Assembly (NCBI GenBank): GCA_024277955.1
Contig: JAJRUE010000054.1
Span: 1-47,101 of the forward strand
Source of the DNA: Alphaproteobacteria bacterium
GTDB taxonomy: Bacteria > Pseudomonadota > Alphaproteobacteria > Rhodobacterales > Rhodobacteraceae
Direction: 5' to 3'
DNA: 47,101 bases
Of this stretch, positions 1 to 7,694 are shown piece after piece. How positions within the stretch are numbered: position 1 is the first letter of the stretch; each line of letters begins with the position of its first letter. The position numbers and the translations under genes were made by a program. Below the pieces are notes generated by a model, which worked only from the letters and a program-made list of their open reading frames with translations, was not told the origin of the DNA and searched no databases.

Positions 1-1
1 C

Positions 2-121
2 GGCATGGGCGCGGAAATCGGCATCGCCACCGGCAAGATGCACGCCCGTGGCCCGGTGGGGGCGGAACAGCTGACCAGTTTCAAATACCTGGTGGAAGGC
101 GAGGGCGCCACGCGGGCCTAG
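2..121 (+). CDS. proA: Glutamate-5-semialdehyde dehydrogenase, C-terminal end (partial)
   Basis: Only the last 39 codons and the TAG stop lie in the window. The reading frame gives GAEIGIATGKMHARGPVG followed by an EQLTSFKY motif. This is the conserved C-terminal segment of gamma-glutamyl phosphate reductase, where the HARGP(M/V)G motif precedes the last strand. The enzyme reduces glutamyl-5-phosphate to glutamate-5-semialdehyde in cytosolic proline synthesis. The gene runs rightward and converges on dcd. The gap between them holds a dispersed repeat and two palindromes. The identification rests on the short C-terminal signature alone. Confidence 0.85.
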   Translation, partial: GMGAEIGIATGKMHARGPVGAEQLTSFKYLVEGEGATRA

Positions 122-275
122 AGCATGTCGCGTCTGACTGAATTCACTTCGCCCGGGTCGCGCAGCGGCCCGGGCATGCGCCCGCCCGCCCCAAGGCGGG
201 CGCATTCGCGCCCACCCGGGCGGCCGCCTGCCCTCCGTCCGGAAACGAGGTGAATCCGATCAGGTGCGACAGGCA
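121..275 (+). repeat. Dispersed TIR-bearing repeat, family A, copy 1
   Basis: About 155 bp starting on the last base of the proA stop. The left end (GTCGCGTCTGACTGAATTCA from 127) and the reverse complement of the right end (GTCGCACCTGATCGGATTCA, ending at 270) match at most positions and differ mainly by transitions. This gives imperfect terminal inverted repeats. The interior is GC-rich with CCCGGGTCGCGC and GGCGGGCGCATTCGCGCC blocks. Near-identical sequence recurs at 6931-7116 (opposite strand) and 23379-23533. No protein is evident. Confidence 0.8.
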
Positions 276-320
276 CTAGATTCGGGCGCCTGAGCCCCTC
301 CGCCCCGCAAGTGCAACGGG

Positions 321-366
321 GCAAGGTTTTTGCAAAAACCTTGCAAGGCGCTTGCAAGCGCCTTGG
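321..366. terminator. Tandem 24 bp palindromes between convergent proA and dcd
   Basis: Two palindromes abut. 321-344 is perfect, with 12 bp arms and a TTGCAA centre. 343-366 is near-perfect with the same TTGCAA centre. They lie between the ends of two convergent genes. The transcripts would form strong stems, so a bidirectional terminator or 3'-end-protecting element is likely. There is no U-tract, so Rho-independent termination in the strict sense is not shown. Confidence 0.5.
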
Positions 367-387
367 CCCAGGCCCGGCCGGGGGCGC

Positions 388-1473
388 TCAGGCCCGGAAG
401 TGTTTGGACAGTTTCAGCCCCTGGCCCTGGTAGTTCGACTTGATCCCGGCGCCATACAGGGTTTCGGGCAGGCTTTGCATCTGCTCATAGACCAGCCGGC
501 CCACCACCTGGGCGTGTTCCAGCACAAACGGCGCTTCGTGGCAGCGCACTTCCAGCACCCCGCGCGATCCCGCGCCCCCGGCGGCGGCGTGGCCAAAACC
601 GGGGTCGAAGAACCCGGCGTAATGCACCCGGAATTCGCCCACCATGGCCAGATAGGGCGCCATTTCGGCGGCGCAGTCGGGCGGGATATGCACCGCTTCC
701 CGGCTGACCAGGATGTAGAAGGCGCCGGGGTCCAGGATGATCCGGCCCCGCCTGGTGCGGATCTCCTCCCAGAACTCCGCCGGGTCATAGGCGCCGATCC
801 GGTCCAGGTCGATCACCCCGGAATGCGGCTTGGCGCGGTAGCCCACAAGGTCGCCGTCCCGGCCATCGCCGCCGGGCTGCAGGTCGACCGAAAACCCCAG
901 CCCGTCCGAGATAACCGCCTCTCCCGACACCAGCGCCACCTTGGCGTGGCGCGCGCGCAGGGCGTCGTCGTCCAGCACCGCCTGGCCCCGGCGGAACCGG
1001 ATCTGGTTCAGCCGCATCCCCGGCCGCACCAGGACCGAAAACGACCGCGGGCAGATCTCGGCGTAAAGCGGGCCGCTGTAGCCCGACGCCACCCGGTCGA
1101 ATTCCACGCCGCCATCGGTGATCATCCGGGTCAAGAGATCCAGCCGCCCGGTCGAGCTTTTGGCGTCGGCCACCGCCTGTACGCCCGCGGGCAGGGCCAG
1201 GCTTTCCATCAGCGGCACCACATAGACGCAGCCCTTTTCCAGCACCGCGCCATCGCTGAGGTCCACCCGGTGCATTTCGAATTCGCGCAGCCGGTCGCGC
1301 ACGGTCCCGCCCTGGCCCGCCAGGAAGGAGGCGCGCACCCGGTAGGCCATATCGCCCAGCCGCAGGTCCAGCGACGCCGGCTGCACCTGTTCGCGCGCCA
1401 CCGGCGCCGTGGCCCGGATCGCGCCGCTGTCGACAAGCCGGCGTATCGCGTGGTCTGGAAGAACGCCCGTCAT
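388..1473 (-). CDS. dcd: 2'-deoxycytidine 5'-triphosphate deaminase (long form)
   Basis: A 361-residue protein of the dCTP deaminase/dUTPase fold, deaminating dCTP to dUTP for thymidylate synthesis. The family core is visible: QPASLDLRLGDMAYRVRASF near the N-terminus, then DAKSSTGRLDLLTRMITDGG and YSGPLYAEICPRSFSVLVRPG in the first half, with a second, similar half ending YQGQGLKLSKHF. At about twice the length of E. coli Dcd, it is the alphaproteobacterial duplicated form. The start at 1473 (MTGVLPDHAI) was chosen because homology begins there; 20 further in-frame upstream codons look non-conserved. It lies directly downstream of tRNA-Pro on the same strand. Confidence 0.88.
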   Translation of the reverse strand: MTGVLPDHAIRRLVDSGAIRATAPVAREQVQPASLDLRLGDMAYRVRASFLAGQGGTVRDRLREFEMHRVDLSDGAVLEKGCVYVVPLMESLALPAGVQAVADAKSSTGRLDLLTRMITDGGVEFDRVASGYSGPLYAEICPRSFSVLVRPGMRLNQIRFRRGQAVLDDDALRARHAKVALVSGEAVISDGLGFSVDLQPGGDGRDGDLVGYRAKPHSGVIDLDRIGAYDPAEFWEEIRTRRGRIILDPGAFYILVSREAVHIPPDCAAEMAPYLAMVGEFRVHYAGFFDPGFGHAAAGGAGSRGVLEVRCHEAPFVLEHAQVVGRLVYEQMQSLPETLYGAGIKSNYQGQGLKLSKHFRA

Positions 1474-1529
1474 CGGTATCCGCCCCCCTGGACAGCCTGC
1501 CCGGCACACCGCGCATGGCGGCTGGTCAG

Positions 1530-1563
1530 ACAAAACGCCCGCCGCCCTGGGGGCGGGGGCGTT
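1530..1563 (-). terminator. GC-rich hairpin downstream of tRNA-Pro
   Basis: Read leftward, AACGCCCCCGCCC pairs with GGGCGGCGGGCGTT with one bulge and a three-base loop, followed by TTGTCTG. It begins about 10 bases after the tRNA 3' end, where a tRNA terminator would be expected. The T-run is weak, so some read-through into dcd is possible. Confidence 0.5.
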
Positions 1564-1573
1564 GTCGTTGTGT

Positions 1574-1650
1574 TGGTCGGGCTAGCAGGACTCGAACCTG
1601 CGACCTTCCGTCCCCCAGACGGACGCGCTACCAGACTGCGCCATAGCCCG
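1574..1650 (-). tRNA. tRNA-Pro (anticodon GGG), CCA encoded
   Basis: Read leftward, the acceptor stem CGGGCTA pairs with TAGCCCG, followed by discriminator A and an encoded CCA, giving 77 nt. The anticodon arm is TCCGT / CTGGGGG / ACGGA, which places GGG at positions 34-36, so it decodes CCC/CCU proline codons. The T-arm contains GGTTCGAGTCC. It is flanked upstream by merR on the same strand and downstream by dcd. Confidence 0.95.
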
Positions 1651-1661
1651 ACTTGGGCCCC

Positions 1662-1689
1662 TAAATAATGCTTTTGCGCGCGGGGGCAA
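1662..1689 (-). promoter_or_regulatory. Candidate sigma70 promoter of tRNA-Pro
   Basis: Read leftward: TTGCCC (1689-1684), 16 bp spacer, TATTTA (1667-1662), 11 bases before the tRNA 5' end. Position and AT content fit a housekeeping promoter. It is a by-eye assignment. Confidence 0.4.
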
Positions 1690-1714
1690 GCAGGAAAGAT
1701 CATCGCCGGTGGCT

Positions 1715-2842
1715 TCAGGTGTCGCTGCCGGATCCGGCGGGCTGCGCGTCCATGCGTTCGCGCAGCGCAACCAGCTTGTCATGCAGCGGGCGGAGCGCCG
1801 CCGGGTCGGGCCGGGCGCCGGCGGGGGCGCGGGCGGCGCGGCGCAACGCGCCGGTGATCAGCGGTGCCGCCGGCGGGGCCGATTCGTCCGTATCGTCGCT
1901 GGGCGGGTCTTCCGGGATCAAGGCCCCCATGCGCGGCGGCTGTTCCCCGGCAAGCGTTCTGGCGGCGCGGTAGCCGGTGACCGGCGGCTCGTCCGCGGGG
2001 GCTTGCGCTGCCGCGTCGTCCAGCAGATCGCCGCGCGGGCCGTAGCGGGGCGCGTCGCCGCCCTCGGGCGGCTGGGCCTGGGGAGGATGCGCGGCGGCGG
2101 GGGCCTGATCCGGGGCCGGATCGGCGGGCGGCGCGGTGGTTGTCTCGCCAGCCGGCTCGGCGGGTTTCAGGGGCACGACGTTTTCCGGCGCTTCGGGTTC
2201 CACGTCCACGGCCATCGGCGCGTCGTCGTCGGGCGTCTCCGCGGGCGTCTCTGCGGGCGCTGCGGGATCGGCGGGCGCGGCATCAGCGGAAGCGGCATTG
2301 GCGGGCGACGCCTCGGCCGGTGGCGGTGCCTCCGTCGCCGCGGCGGGCTGGGCGGGTTGCGAGGGCGGCGCGGGCGACAGGGCCGGGGCATCGGGCGCTG
2401 TTTCGGGCGGGGTTTCCGGCGGGGCCTCCGGGGCGGCTTCGGGCGGGGTTTCGCGGGCGGCTTCGGGGGCGGAGGCCCGGGGCGGGGCCTCGGTCGCGGT
2501 TGCCTCGATCACCTCGCCACCGGGCGGGGCCTGCAGGGTGCCATCGGCCCGGGCGCTGTCTTCGCCCGGCAGCGGCGGCGACATCTCGGACACGTGGCGC
2601 AGCCCTTCTTCGCGCAGCAGTTTCTGCACCCCGCGGATGGTCATGCCGTCATCGTGCAGCAGCTTGCGGATGCCGCCCAGCAGTTCCATGTCGCGGGGCC
2701 GGTAGTAGCGCCGCCCGCCGGCCCGCTTGACCGGCTTCACCTGGGCAAAGCGGCTTTCCCAGAAGCGCAGCACATGCGTCGGGATGCCAAGCCAGTCGGC
2801 CACTTCCGAGATGGTGCGAAAGGCGTCGGGCGACTTGTCCAT
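1715..2842 (-). CDS. MerR-family transcriptional regulator with long Ala/Pro-rich tail
   Basis: 375 residues. The N-terminal ~75 residues form a MerR winged helix: FRTISEVADWLGIPTHVLRFW is the recognition helix, and GGRRYYRPRDMELL is the wing, followed by a TIRGVQKLL helix. The remaining ~290 residues are low-complexity Ala/Pro/Glu-rich sequence ending in a short conserved LHDKLVALRERMD helix. No effector-binding domain or metal-binding cysteines are seen, so the inducer is unknown. The gene sits 18 bp after ihfA in the yceD-rpmF-plsX-fabH-ihfA block, an arrangement common in Rhodobacteraceae. Family placement is sure; targets are not. Confidence 0.85.
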   Translation of the reverse strand: MDKSPDAFRTISEVADWLGIPTHVLRFWESRFAQVKPVKRAGGRRYYRPRDMELLGGIRKLLHDDGMTIRGVQKLLREEGLRHVSEMSPPLPGEDSARADGTLQAPPGGEVIEATATEAPPRASAPEAARETPPEAAPEAPPETPPETAPDAPALSPAPPSQPAQPAAATEAPPPAEASPANAASADAAPADPAAPAETPAETPDDDAPMAVDVEPEAPENVVPLKPAEPAGETTTAPPADPAPDQAPAAAHPPQAQPPEGGDAPRYGPRGDLLDDAAAQAPADEPPVTGYRAARTLAGEQPPRMGALIPEDPPSDDTDESAPPAAPLITGALRRAARAPAGARPDPAALRPLHDKLVALRERMDAQPAGSGSDT

Positions 2843-2860
2843 CCGGCTGACCCTTACCTT

Positions 2861-3163
2861 TTATTTGCGGTTGCCGGCAGCGACCCGTTCTTTCATCAGT
2901 TGCGAAGGGCGGAAGGTCAGTACCCGGCGCGGAGAGATCGGCACTTCTTCCCCGGTCTTCGGGTTGCGGCCGACGCGGGCCGCCTTGTCGCGGACCTTGA
3001 AGGTGCCAAAGGACGAAATCTTGACCGTCTCGCCGGCCACCAGGGCGTCGGAAATGTGGTCGAGGACGGATTCGACCAACTGGGCCGATTCGTTGCGCGA
3101 CAGACCGACTTCGCGGAACACCGCTTCCGACAGATCCATCCTTGTCAAAGTGCCTTCGCTCAT
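2861..3163 (-). CDS. ihfA: Integration host factor subunit alpha
   Basis: 100 residues, the usual IhfA length. The HU/IHF fold is clear: MDLSEAVFREVGLSRNESAQ, ISSFGTFKVRDKAARVGRNP, then the beta-arm segment and C-terminal LTFRPSQLMKERV. It forms the IhfA-IhfB heterodimer that bends DNA and assists recombination, replication and transcription. The start at 3163 (MSEGTLTRMD) is set by a strong AGGGGGA ribosome binding site 5-6 bases upstream; ten further upstream codons are in frame but lack such a site. It follows fabH and precedes merR on the same strand. Confidence 0.95.
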   Translation of the reverse strand: MSEGTLTRMDLSEAVFREVGLSRNESAQLVESVLDHISDALVAGETVKISSFGTFKVRDKAARVGRNPKTGEEVPISPRRVLTFRPSQLMKERVAAGNRK

Positions 3164-3262
3164 TCTATCCCCCTGTCTGGTTTTCAGAACCATAGGTCGC
3201 GGGCAATTTACGAGTCAATATCAAGACCTTGCCCAGCGCTGTTAATAGGCCATTTCCGGCCC

Positions 3263-4237
3263 CTACCAGCGCAAAACCACCGATCCCCAGGCCAAACCGC
3301 CGCCGATCGCCTCGAGCAGCAGCACATCGCCGGGCTGAAACTTGCCCGCCTGCTTGCCATGCGCCAGCGCCAGGGGAATCGATGCGGCCGAGGTATTGCC
3401 GTGATCCTGGAGCGTCACGATCACCCGCTCCATCGGCAGGCCCAGCTTTTTGGCGGTGCCGGCGATGATGCGGATATTGGCCTGGTGGGGCACGATCCAG
3501 TCCAGGTCGCCGTCGCCGAGACCGGCGCGTTCCAGCGATGCGCGCGCGGTTTCGGCCAGCTTGTTCACCGCCTGCTTGAACAGCTCGGGGCCCTGCATCT
3601 TGAGCACCCCGACCGTGCCGGTGGACGACACCCCGCCATCCACATAGAGCAGTTCGCGCTGGCTGCCGTCGGAATTCAGATCCACCGACAGGATGCCCCG
3701 GTCGGCCGGCGTTCCGTCGCCCTCGGCGGCTTCCAGCACCAGCGCCCCGGCGCCGTCGCCGAACAGCACGCAGGTGGCCCGGTCGGTGAAATCGAGGATC
3801 CGCGAAAAGGTTTCGGCGCCGATGATCAGCACCCGGCGCGCCTGGCCCGAGATGATCAGCGCATTGGCATTGGCCAGCGCAAAGATGAACCCGGCGCAGA
3901 CCGCCTGCACGTCAAAGGCGTAGCTGGCGCGCGCGCCGATCTTTTCCTGCACGATGGTGGCGGTCGAGGGAAAGGTCAGATCCGGGGTCGAGGTGGCGAG
4001 AATGATCGCGTCGATGTCCGAGGCCTCAAGCCCGGCGTCGTCCAGCGCCCGGCGCGCCGCGATCGCCGCCATGTCGGACGTGGTTTCGCCCTGGGCCGCG
4101 AAATGCCGGCGTTCGATACCGCTGCGGGTGCGGATCCATTCGTCGGATGTGTCCAGGGTCCTGGTGAATTCGTCGTTTTCCACCACCCGCTCGGGCAGGT
4201 AATGCCCCAGGCCCCGCACCACTGCCCGCACCGTCAT
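3263..4237 (-). CDS. fabH: 3-oxoacyl-ACP synthase III (KAS III)
   Basis: 324 residues, full family length. It condenses acetyl-CoA with malonyl-ACP to begin fatty acid synthesis. The catalytic triad is visible: Cys114 in QAVCAGFIFA, His in VPHQANIRI and Asn in DHGNTSAASIP. The C-terminal LLLEAIGGGLAWGSVVLRW is also typical. It starts 3 bp after the plsX stop, so the two are very probably cotranscribed and perhaps translationally coupled, linking fatty acid initiation to phospholipid acyl donor supply. Confidence 0.96.
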   Translation of the reverse strand: MTVRAVVRGLGHYLPERVVENDEFTRTLDTSDEWIRTRSGIERRHFAAQGETTSDMAAIAARRALDDAGLEASDIDAIILATSTPDLTFPSTATIVQEKIGARASYAFDVQAVCAGFIFALANANALIISGQARRVLIIGAETFSRILDFTDRATCVLFGDGAGALVLEAAEGDGTPADRGILSVDLNSDGSQRELLYVDGGVSSTGTVGVLKMQGPELFKQAVNKLAETARASLERAGLGDGDLDWIVPHQANIRIIAGTAKKLGLPMERVIVTLQDHGNTSAASIPLALAHGKQAGKFQPGDVLLLEAIGGGLAWGSVVLRW

Positions 4238-4240
4238 TGC

Positions 4241-5365
4241 CTATGCACCACTGTTATTGTTGTTTTCGTCTTCGTTCCCGGCGTCATTGTGGCCCGGCAC
4301 CCCGGCCGATGCAACCCGCGCCGCCAGCCGTTCCTGAAAGCCGCCCTGGGCCAGTTGCGCCGCCAGTCCGACCGCCGCCGCCACCCCGGTTTCGTCGGCC
4401 GAGCCGTGCGACTTGATCACCGTGCCGTTCAGCCCCAGGAACACCCCGCCGTTGACCCGGCGCGGGTCGATCCGCCGGTTCAGCCGCTTGAGCGAGCTCA
4501 GCGCCAGCAGCGCCGCGATCCGGGCAAAGGGCGTGGCCTTGAAGGCCTGGCGCAGCAGTTCTCCGATCAGGCTGGCGGTGCCTTCGCCGGTCTTCAGCGC
4601 CACATTGCCGGTAAAGCCGTCGGTCACGATCACGTCCACCCGGTCCGACGGAATATCGCCGCCCTCGACAAAGCCCAGATAGTCGAAAGCGCCAAGGTCG
4701 GCCTTTTCGGCGATCAGCTCGTTTGCGCTTTTCAGTTCCGGGCGGCCCTTGTGTTCTTCGGTGCCGACGTTCAGCAGCCCGACCCGCGGGCGCGCCAGCC
4801 CCAGCCCGTTGCGCGCATAGGACGCGCCCATCAGCGCATATTGCAGCAGGTCGCATTCGTCGGCGCGGATATCGGCGCCCACGTCCAGCATGATGTTGAA
4901 ACCGCCCGGATTGCGCGACGGCCACAGGCAGGCGATCGCCGGGCGGTTGACGCCGGGCAGCTTGCGCAGCCGGATCATGGAAATCGCCATCAGCGCGCCG
5001 GTGTTGCCGCACGACACCGCGACCGAAGCCTGGCCGTCGCGCACGCATTCGATCGCCGACCACATCGAAGTGTCCTTGCCGTTGCGCAACACGTGGCTGG
5101 GCTTGTCTTCCATCGACACCACGGCGCGCGCGTCGCGGATCTCGCAGCGCCCGGCCAGCACCCGGCGCTTGTCCACCAGCGGGCGCAGCACCTCTTCCGG
5201 GCCATGCAGCACGAAACCGGTGCCGGCCATTTTCGCGGCCGACAGCGCAACGCCGGCAACCACGGCTGCCGGCCCGCGATCGCCACCCATCGCGTCTACG
5301 GAAATGATCGTGCGTGGCGCAGCACCGGTGCCGGGCGAAACGAGGTTATTGTCGTTGGCCGTCAT
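4241..5365 (-). CDS. plsX: Phosphate acyltransferase PlsX
   Basis: 374 residues from the chosen start at 5365 (MTANDNN). It converts acyl-ACP to acyl phosphate, the donor for PlsY in phosphatidic acid synthesis. Family motifs are present: ISVDAMGGDRGP near the N-terminus, ALMAISMIRL, PAIACLWP, MLDVGADI, GLLNVGTEEHKG, and DVIVTDGFTGNVALKT. The start at 5365 leaves a 25 bp gap after rpmF; the longer in-frame extension would run into rpmF and is not conserved. Neighbours are rpmF upstream and fabH downstream. Confidence 0.95.
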   Translation of the reverse strand: MTANDNNLVSPGTGAAPRTIISVDAMGGDRGPAAVVAGVALSAAKMAGTGFVLHGPEEVLRPLVDKRRVLAGRCEIRDARAVVSMEDKPSHVLRNGKDTSMWSAIECVRDGQASVAVSCGNTGALMAISMIRLRKLPGVNRPAIACLWPSRNPGGFNIMLDVGADIRADECDLLQYALMGASYARNGLGLARPRVGLLNVGTEEHKGRPELKSANELIAEKADLGAFDYLGFVEGGDIPSDRVDVIVTDGFTGNVALKTGEGTASLIGELLRQAFKATPFARIAALLALSSLKRLNRRIDPRRVNGGVFLGLNGTVIKSHGSADETGVAAAVGLAAQLAQGGFQERLAARVASAGVPGHNDAGNEDENNNNSGA

Positions 5366-5390
5366 GCCGGGGCTGCCGCCGGACCGGCGC

Positions 5391-5600
5391 TTAGGCCGCG
5401 TCTTCGTCGTCGAAGTCGATTTCGTCAGCAATCGCCACGACTTCGCGTTCGGCGTAGTGGCCGCAGGACGGGCACACGTGATGCGGACGCTTCAGTTCGC
5501 CGCATTCCGGGCACTCGGCCGGGTTGCCGGCAACCAGCGCATCATGGGCACGGCGCATGTTGCGCTTGGAGCGGGTAATCTTGTTCTGAGGGACAGCCAT
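5391..5600 (-). CDS. rpmF: 50S ribosomal protein L32
   Basis: 69 residues starting MAVPQNKITRSKRNMRRAHD, the invariant L32 N-terminus. It carries a zinc-ribbon pair CPECG and CPSCG around residues 34-52 and an acidic tail. It is a component of the large ribosomal subunit. It sits between yceD and plsX, the classic arrangement, so expression is likely linked to lipid synthesis genes. Confidence 0.97.
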   Translation of the reverse strand: MAVPQNKITRSKRNMRRAHDALVAGNPAECPECGELKRPHHVCPSCGHYAEREVVAIADEIDFDDEDAA

Positions 5601-5767
5601 GTCACAAACCTCGGGCTATTCGGGGCATGGCCCCAGGTGAATTCAGGTCTTTCAAGGGTCTTACGCGTTCGTTTCGCCCCTGTCCAACCTATCTTGTAAA
5701 CGAGGCCGGGAACATACTGCGATTTTCCCCACGCGCAAGGCTTTTCTTGGCGGCTTGCGCGGCGGCT

Positions 5768-6331
5768 TCAGCCCTTGTCGCCAGACAGCTTGTCGCGCAG
5801 TTCCTGCAGGGCCGCAAAGGGCTTTACGTCGTCGTCGCTCAGCGGCTGCTTTCCCGGCTCGGTAAAGCTGGCGCGCTCCAGCTCGGCCCCCGGCGCGCGG
5901 GGAAACAGCGGCAGCGCCAGCGCCAGCGCTTCCACCATGACGCGGCCCGGATCGATGCTGTCGCCCAGTTCTTCGAGTGTGTCGTCGGCGGGCATTTCCA
6001 CTTCGCTGCCGGCTTCGAACTGCGGCAGATCGCGGCGAAACTCGCGGCGCACATCTTCGTCGATGCGGGTGGTGACCGGCGCCAGCGTGACGACGCAGGG
6101 CTGCACGACCGTGGCCCCAAGCCGGCCCGCCAGTTCCCAGTAGTCCGGGCCCAGCGGGCGGATTTCGCCGCTGAAGCTGAGCTTTGACAGCGATGTCAGG
6201 TCCAGCGCGGCGGCGATTTCGCGCAGCATTGCCGGCGCCGGGCGGATCGAGAACCGGGTCGGTTTGCGGGTTGGCAGGCTGGCCACGCGCAAAGCCTGGC
6301 TCCAGGGTTCGGAAGCGGTCGCGGCGGTCAT
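5768..6331 (-). CDS. yceD: YceD/DUF177 family protein (rpmF-linked)
   Basis: 187 residues from the start at 6331 (MTAATASEPW). The DUF177 pattern is visible: a C-terminal acidic/hydrophobic segment with GDSIDPGRVMVEALALALPLFPRAP, preceded by QPCVVTLAPV, the position of the CxxC-like strand with a single Cys. The family is associated with large-subunit rRNA accumulation and is nearly always next to rpmF, as here (167 bp upstream). It lies divergent from bamE with a 77 bp gap that must hold both promoters. The exact biochemical role is not established. Confidence 0.85.
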   Translation of the reverse strand: MTAATASEPWSQALRVASLPTRKPTRFSIRPAPAMLREIAAALDLTSLSKLSFSGEIRPLGPDYWELAGRLGATVVQPCVVTLAPVTTRIDEDVRREFRRDLPQFEAGSEVEMPADDTLEELGDSIDPGRVMVEALALALPLFPRAPGAELERASFTEPGKQPLSDDDVKPFAALQELRDKLSGDKG

Positions 6332-6408
6332 GGCAAGCCTTCTTGAACAGGATCGAAACCTTCTGTAAGCCGGATAAAAGGCATGCGGCCACATGGCAAG
6401 GGGGCAAA

Positions 6409-6855
6409 ATGGCGGGATTGGGCAGGTGGATCGGCAAGTGGGGCGCGATCGCAGCCGTGCTTCTGCTGGCCGGATGCAGCGCGCAGTTCAGGAACCACGG
6501 CTATGTGCCCGACGAAGCGGCGCTGGCCAATATTGCCGTGGGCCGCGACACGCGCGACAGCGTCGCCCGGCTGATCGGCGCCCCGAGCGTGTCGGCGCTG
6601 GTGGGGGACGGTGCTTGGTACTATGTGGAAAGCCGCTTCAAGACCGTCGCCTGGATGGCGCCCAGGGAAGTCGACCGGGTGGTGGTGGCGATCAGCTTCG
6701 ACCGCGCCGGGCGGGTGGCGAATATCGAGAAGTTCGGGCTTGAGGACGGGGCGATCGTGACGCTTTCGCGCCGGGTGACCAAGACCACCTCGGACCGCAT
6801 CCCGTTCCTGCGCAAGGTCTTTGGCAATCTCGCCCAGGGCGGGCTGTTCAAGTAG
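6409..6855 (+). CDS. bamE: Outer membrane assembly lipoprotein BamE
   Basis: 148 residues. The lipoprotein signal is MAGLGRWIGKWGAIAAVLLLAGC with lipobox LAGC (Cys at about residue 23). The SmpA/OmlA fold follows: IAVGRDTRDSVARLIGAPSV and DGAWYYVESRF. It serves the BAM complex that folds outer-membrane beta-barrel proteins. ATG 6409 was chosen because AAGGGGG lies just upstream and the signal peptide begins there; the frame is open further upstream without a plausible signal. It is divergent from yceD. Confidence 0.92.
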   Translation: MAGLGRWIGKWGAIAAVLLLAGCSAQFRNHGYVPDEAALANIAVGRDTRDSVARLIGAPSVSALVGDGAWYYVESRFKTVAWMAPREVDRVVVAISFDRAGRVANIEKFGLEDGAIVTLSRRVTKTTSDRIPFLRKVFGNLAQGGLFK

Positions 6856-6930
6856 CGCAATCCGGGCGGTGGCATTCGCCTGGGGCGACGCTCTTGGTGC
6901 GCCATTTCTAACGCGATTCCCTAGTGTTGG

Positions 6931-7116
6931 AGTCTGTCGTACCTGATCGGGTCCGCCTCTTCTCCAGACGGAGGGCAGGCGGCCGCCCGGGTGGGCGCGA
7001 ATGCGCCCGCCGTTGCGCTGGAAGCGCACCAAAGGTGCGACGGGGCGGGCGGGCGCATGCCCGGGCCGTTGCGCGACCCGGGCTCAGTGAATTCAGTCAG
7101 ACGCGACGCGCTCGAG
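6931..7116 (-). repeat. Dispersed TIR-bearing repeat, family A, copy 2
   Basis: The same element as at 121-275, inverted. The reverse complement begins GTCGCGTCTGACTGAATTCA and ends near GATCAGGTACGAC. It is about 30 bp longer because a segment containing GTCGCACC...GGTGCG replaces the short AAGG of copy 1. It fills the bamE-msrB gap (6856-7145), which otherwise holds nothing recognisable. Confidence 0.8.
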
Positions 7117-7145
7117 CCGTGCCAACCGTTTCAGGCAGGGGGGGC

Positions 7146-7595
7146 TTACCCGTCCTGTTCCCCGTGCGGCACGAAGCGCAGCGCCACGCCGTTCATGCAG
7201 TAGCGCAGCCCCGTCGGTTGCGGCCCGTCGTCAAAGACATGGCCCAGATGGGCCTCGCAGCGGGCGCAATGCACTTCGGTCCGGCGCATGAACAGCTTGC
7301 GGTCCTGCGACGTGGCGATGCTGTCCGCGCCCAGCGGTTGCCAGAACGACGGCCAGCCGGTGCCGCTGTCGTATTTCGCCGCCGCGTCAAACAGCGGCTG
7401 GCCGCAGCAGACGCAGACGAACTGCCCGGGCCGGTCGGGAAAATCATCATGGCTGAAGGCGCGTTCGGTGGCGTGGCGGCGCGTCACCTGGTAGACCAGC
7501 GGCGACAGCTGCGCGCGCCATTGCTCGTCGGTTTTGGTGATCCGGTCCGGGGCGGTCTCGGGCTGGGGCGCGCGGGGCTTGGATTTGTCGGGCAT
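7146..7595 (-). CDS. msrB: Peptide-methionine (R)-S-oxide reductase
   Basis: 149 residues. It reduces the R epimer of methionine sulfoxide in proteins, in the cytosol. The complete motif set is visible: zinc-binding CVCCG and CARCEAHLGHVF, substrate-site TGWPSFW, and catalytic Cys in LRYCMNGVALRF. The start at 7595 (MPDKSKPRAP) was preferred because upstream in-frame codons are basic, low-complexity sequence. It runs toward repeat copy 2. Confidence 0.95.
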   Translation of the reverse strand: MPDKSKPRAPQPETAPDRITKTDEQWRAQLSPLVYQVTRRHATERAFSHDDFPDRPGQFVCVCCGQPLFDAAAKYDSGTGWPSFWQPLGADSIATSQDRKLFMRRTEVHCARCEAHLGHVFDDGPQPTGLRYCMNGVALRFVPHGEQDG

Positions 7596-7694
7596 CGTGG
7601 CCGGGGTCCTCGGGTCTGTTGGCTTGCGCTTGTGCAGGGCGCGGCGAAGGCTCATAACTGGGGCGCAACTGGCCCCGGATCAAGAGATACTGCG

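Noticed and set aside
352..1668. 438-codon rightward ORF opposite dcd
   Set aside because: It is the antisense of dcd with Arg/Pro/His-rich composition and no domain; it also runs through tRNA-Pro.
1709..5578. 1289-codon rightward ORF
   Set aside because: It is antisense across merR, ihfA, fabH and plsX. Long antisense frames are common at this GC content, and the sequence is low-complexity.
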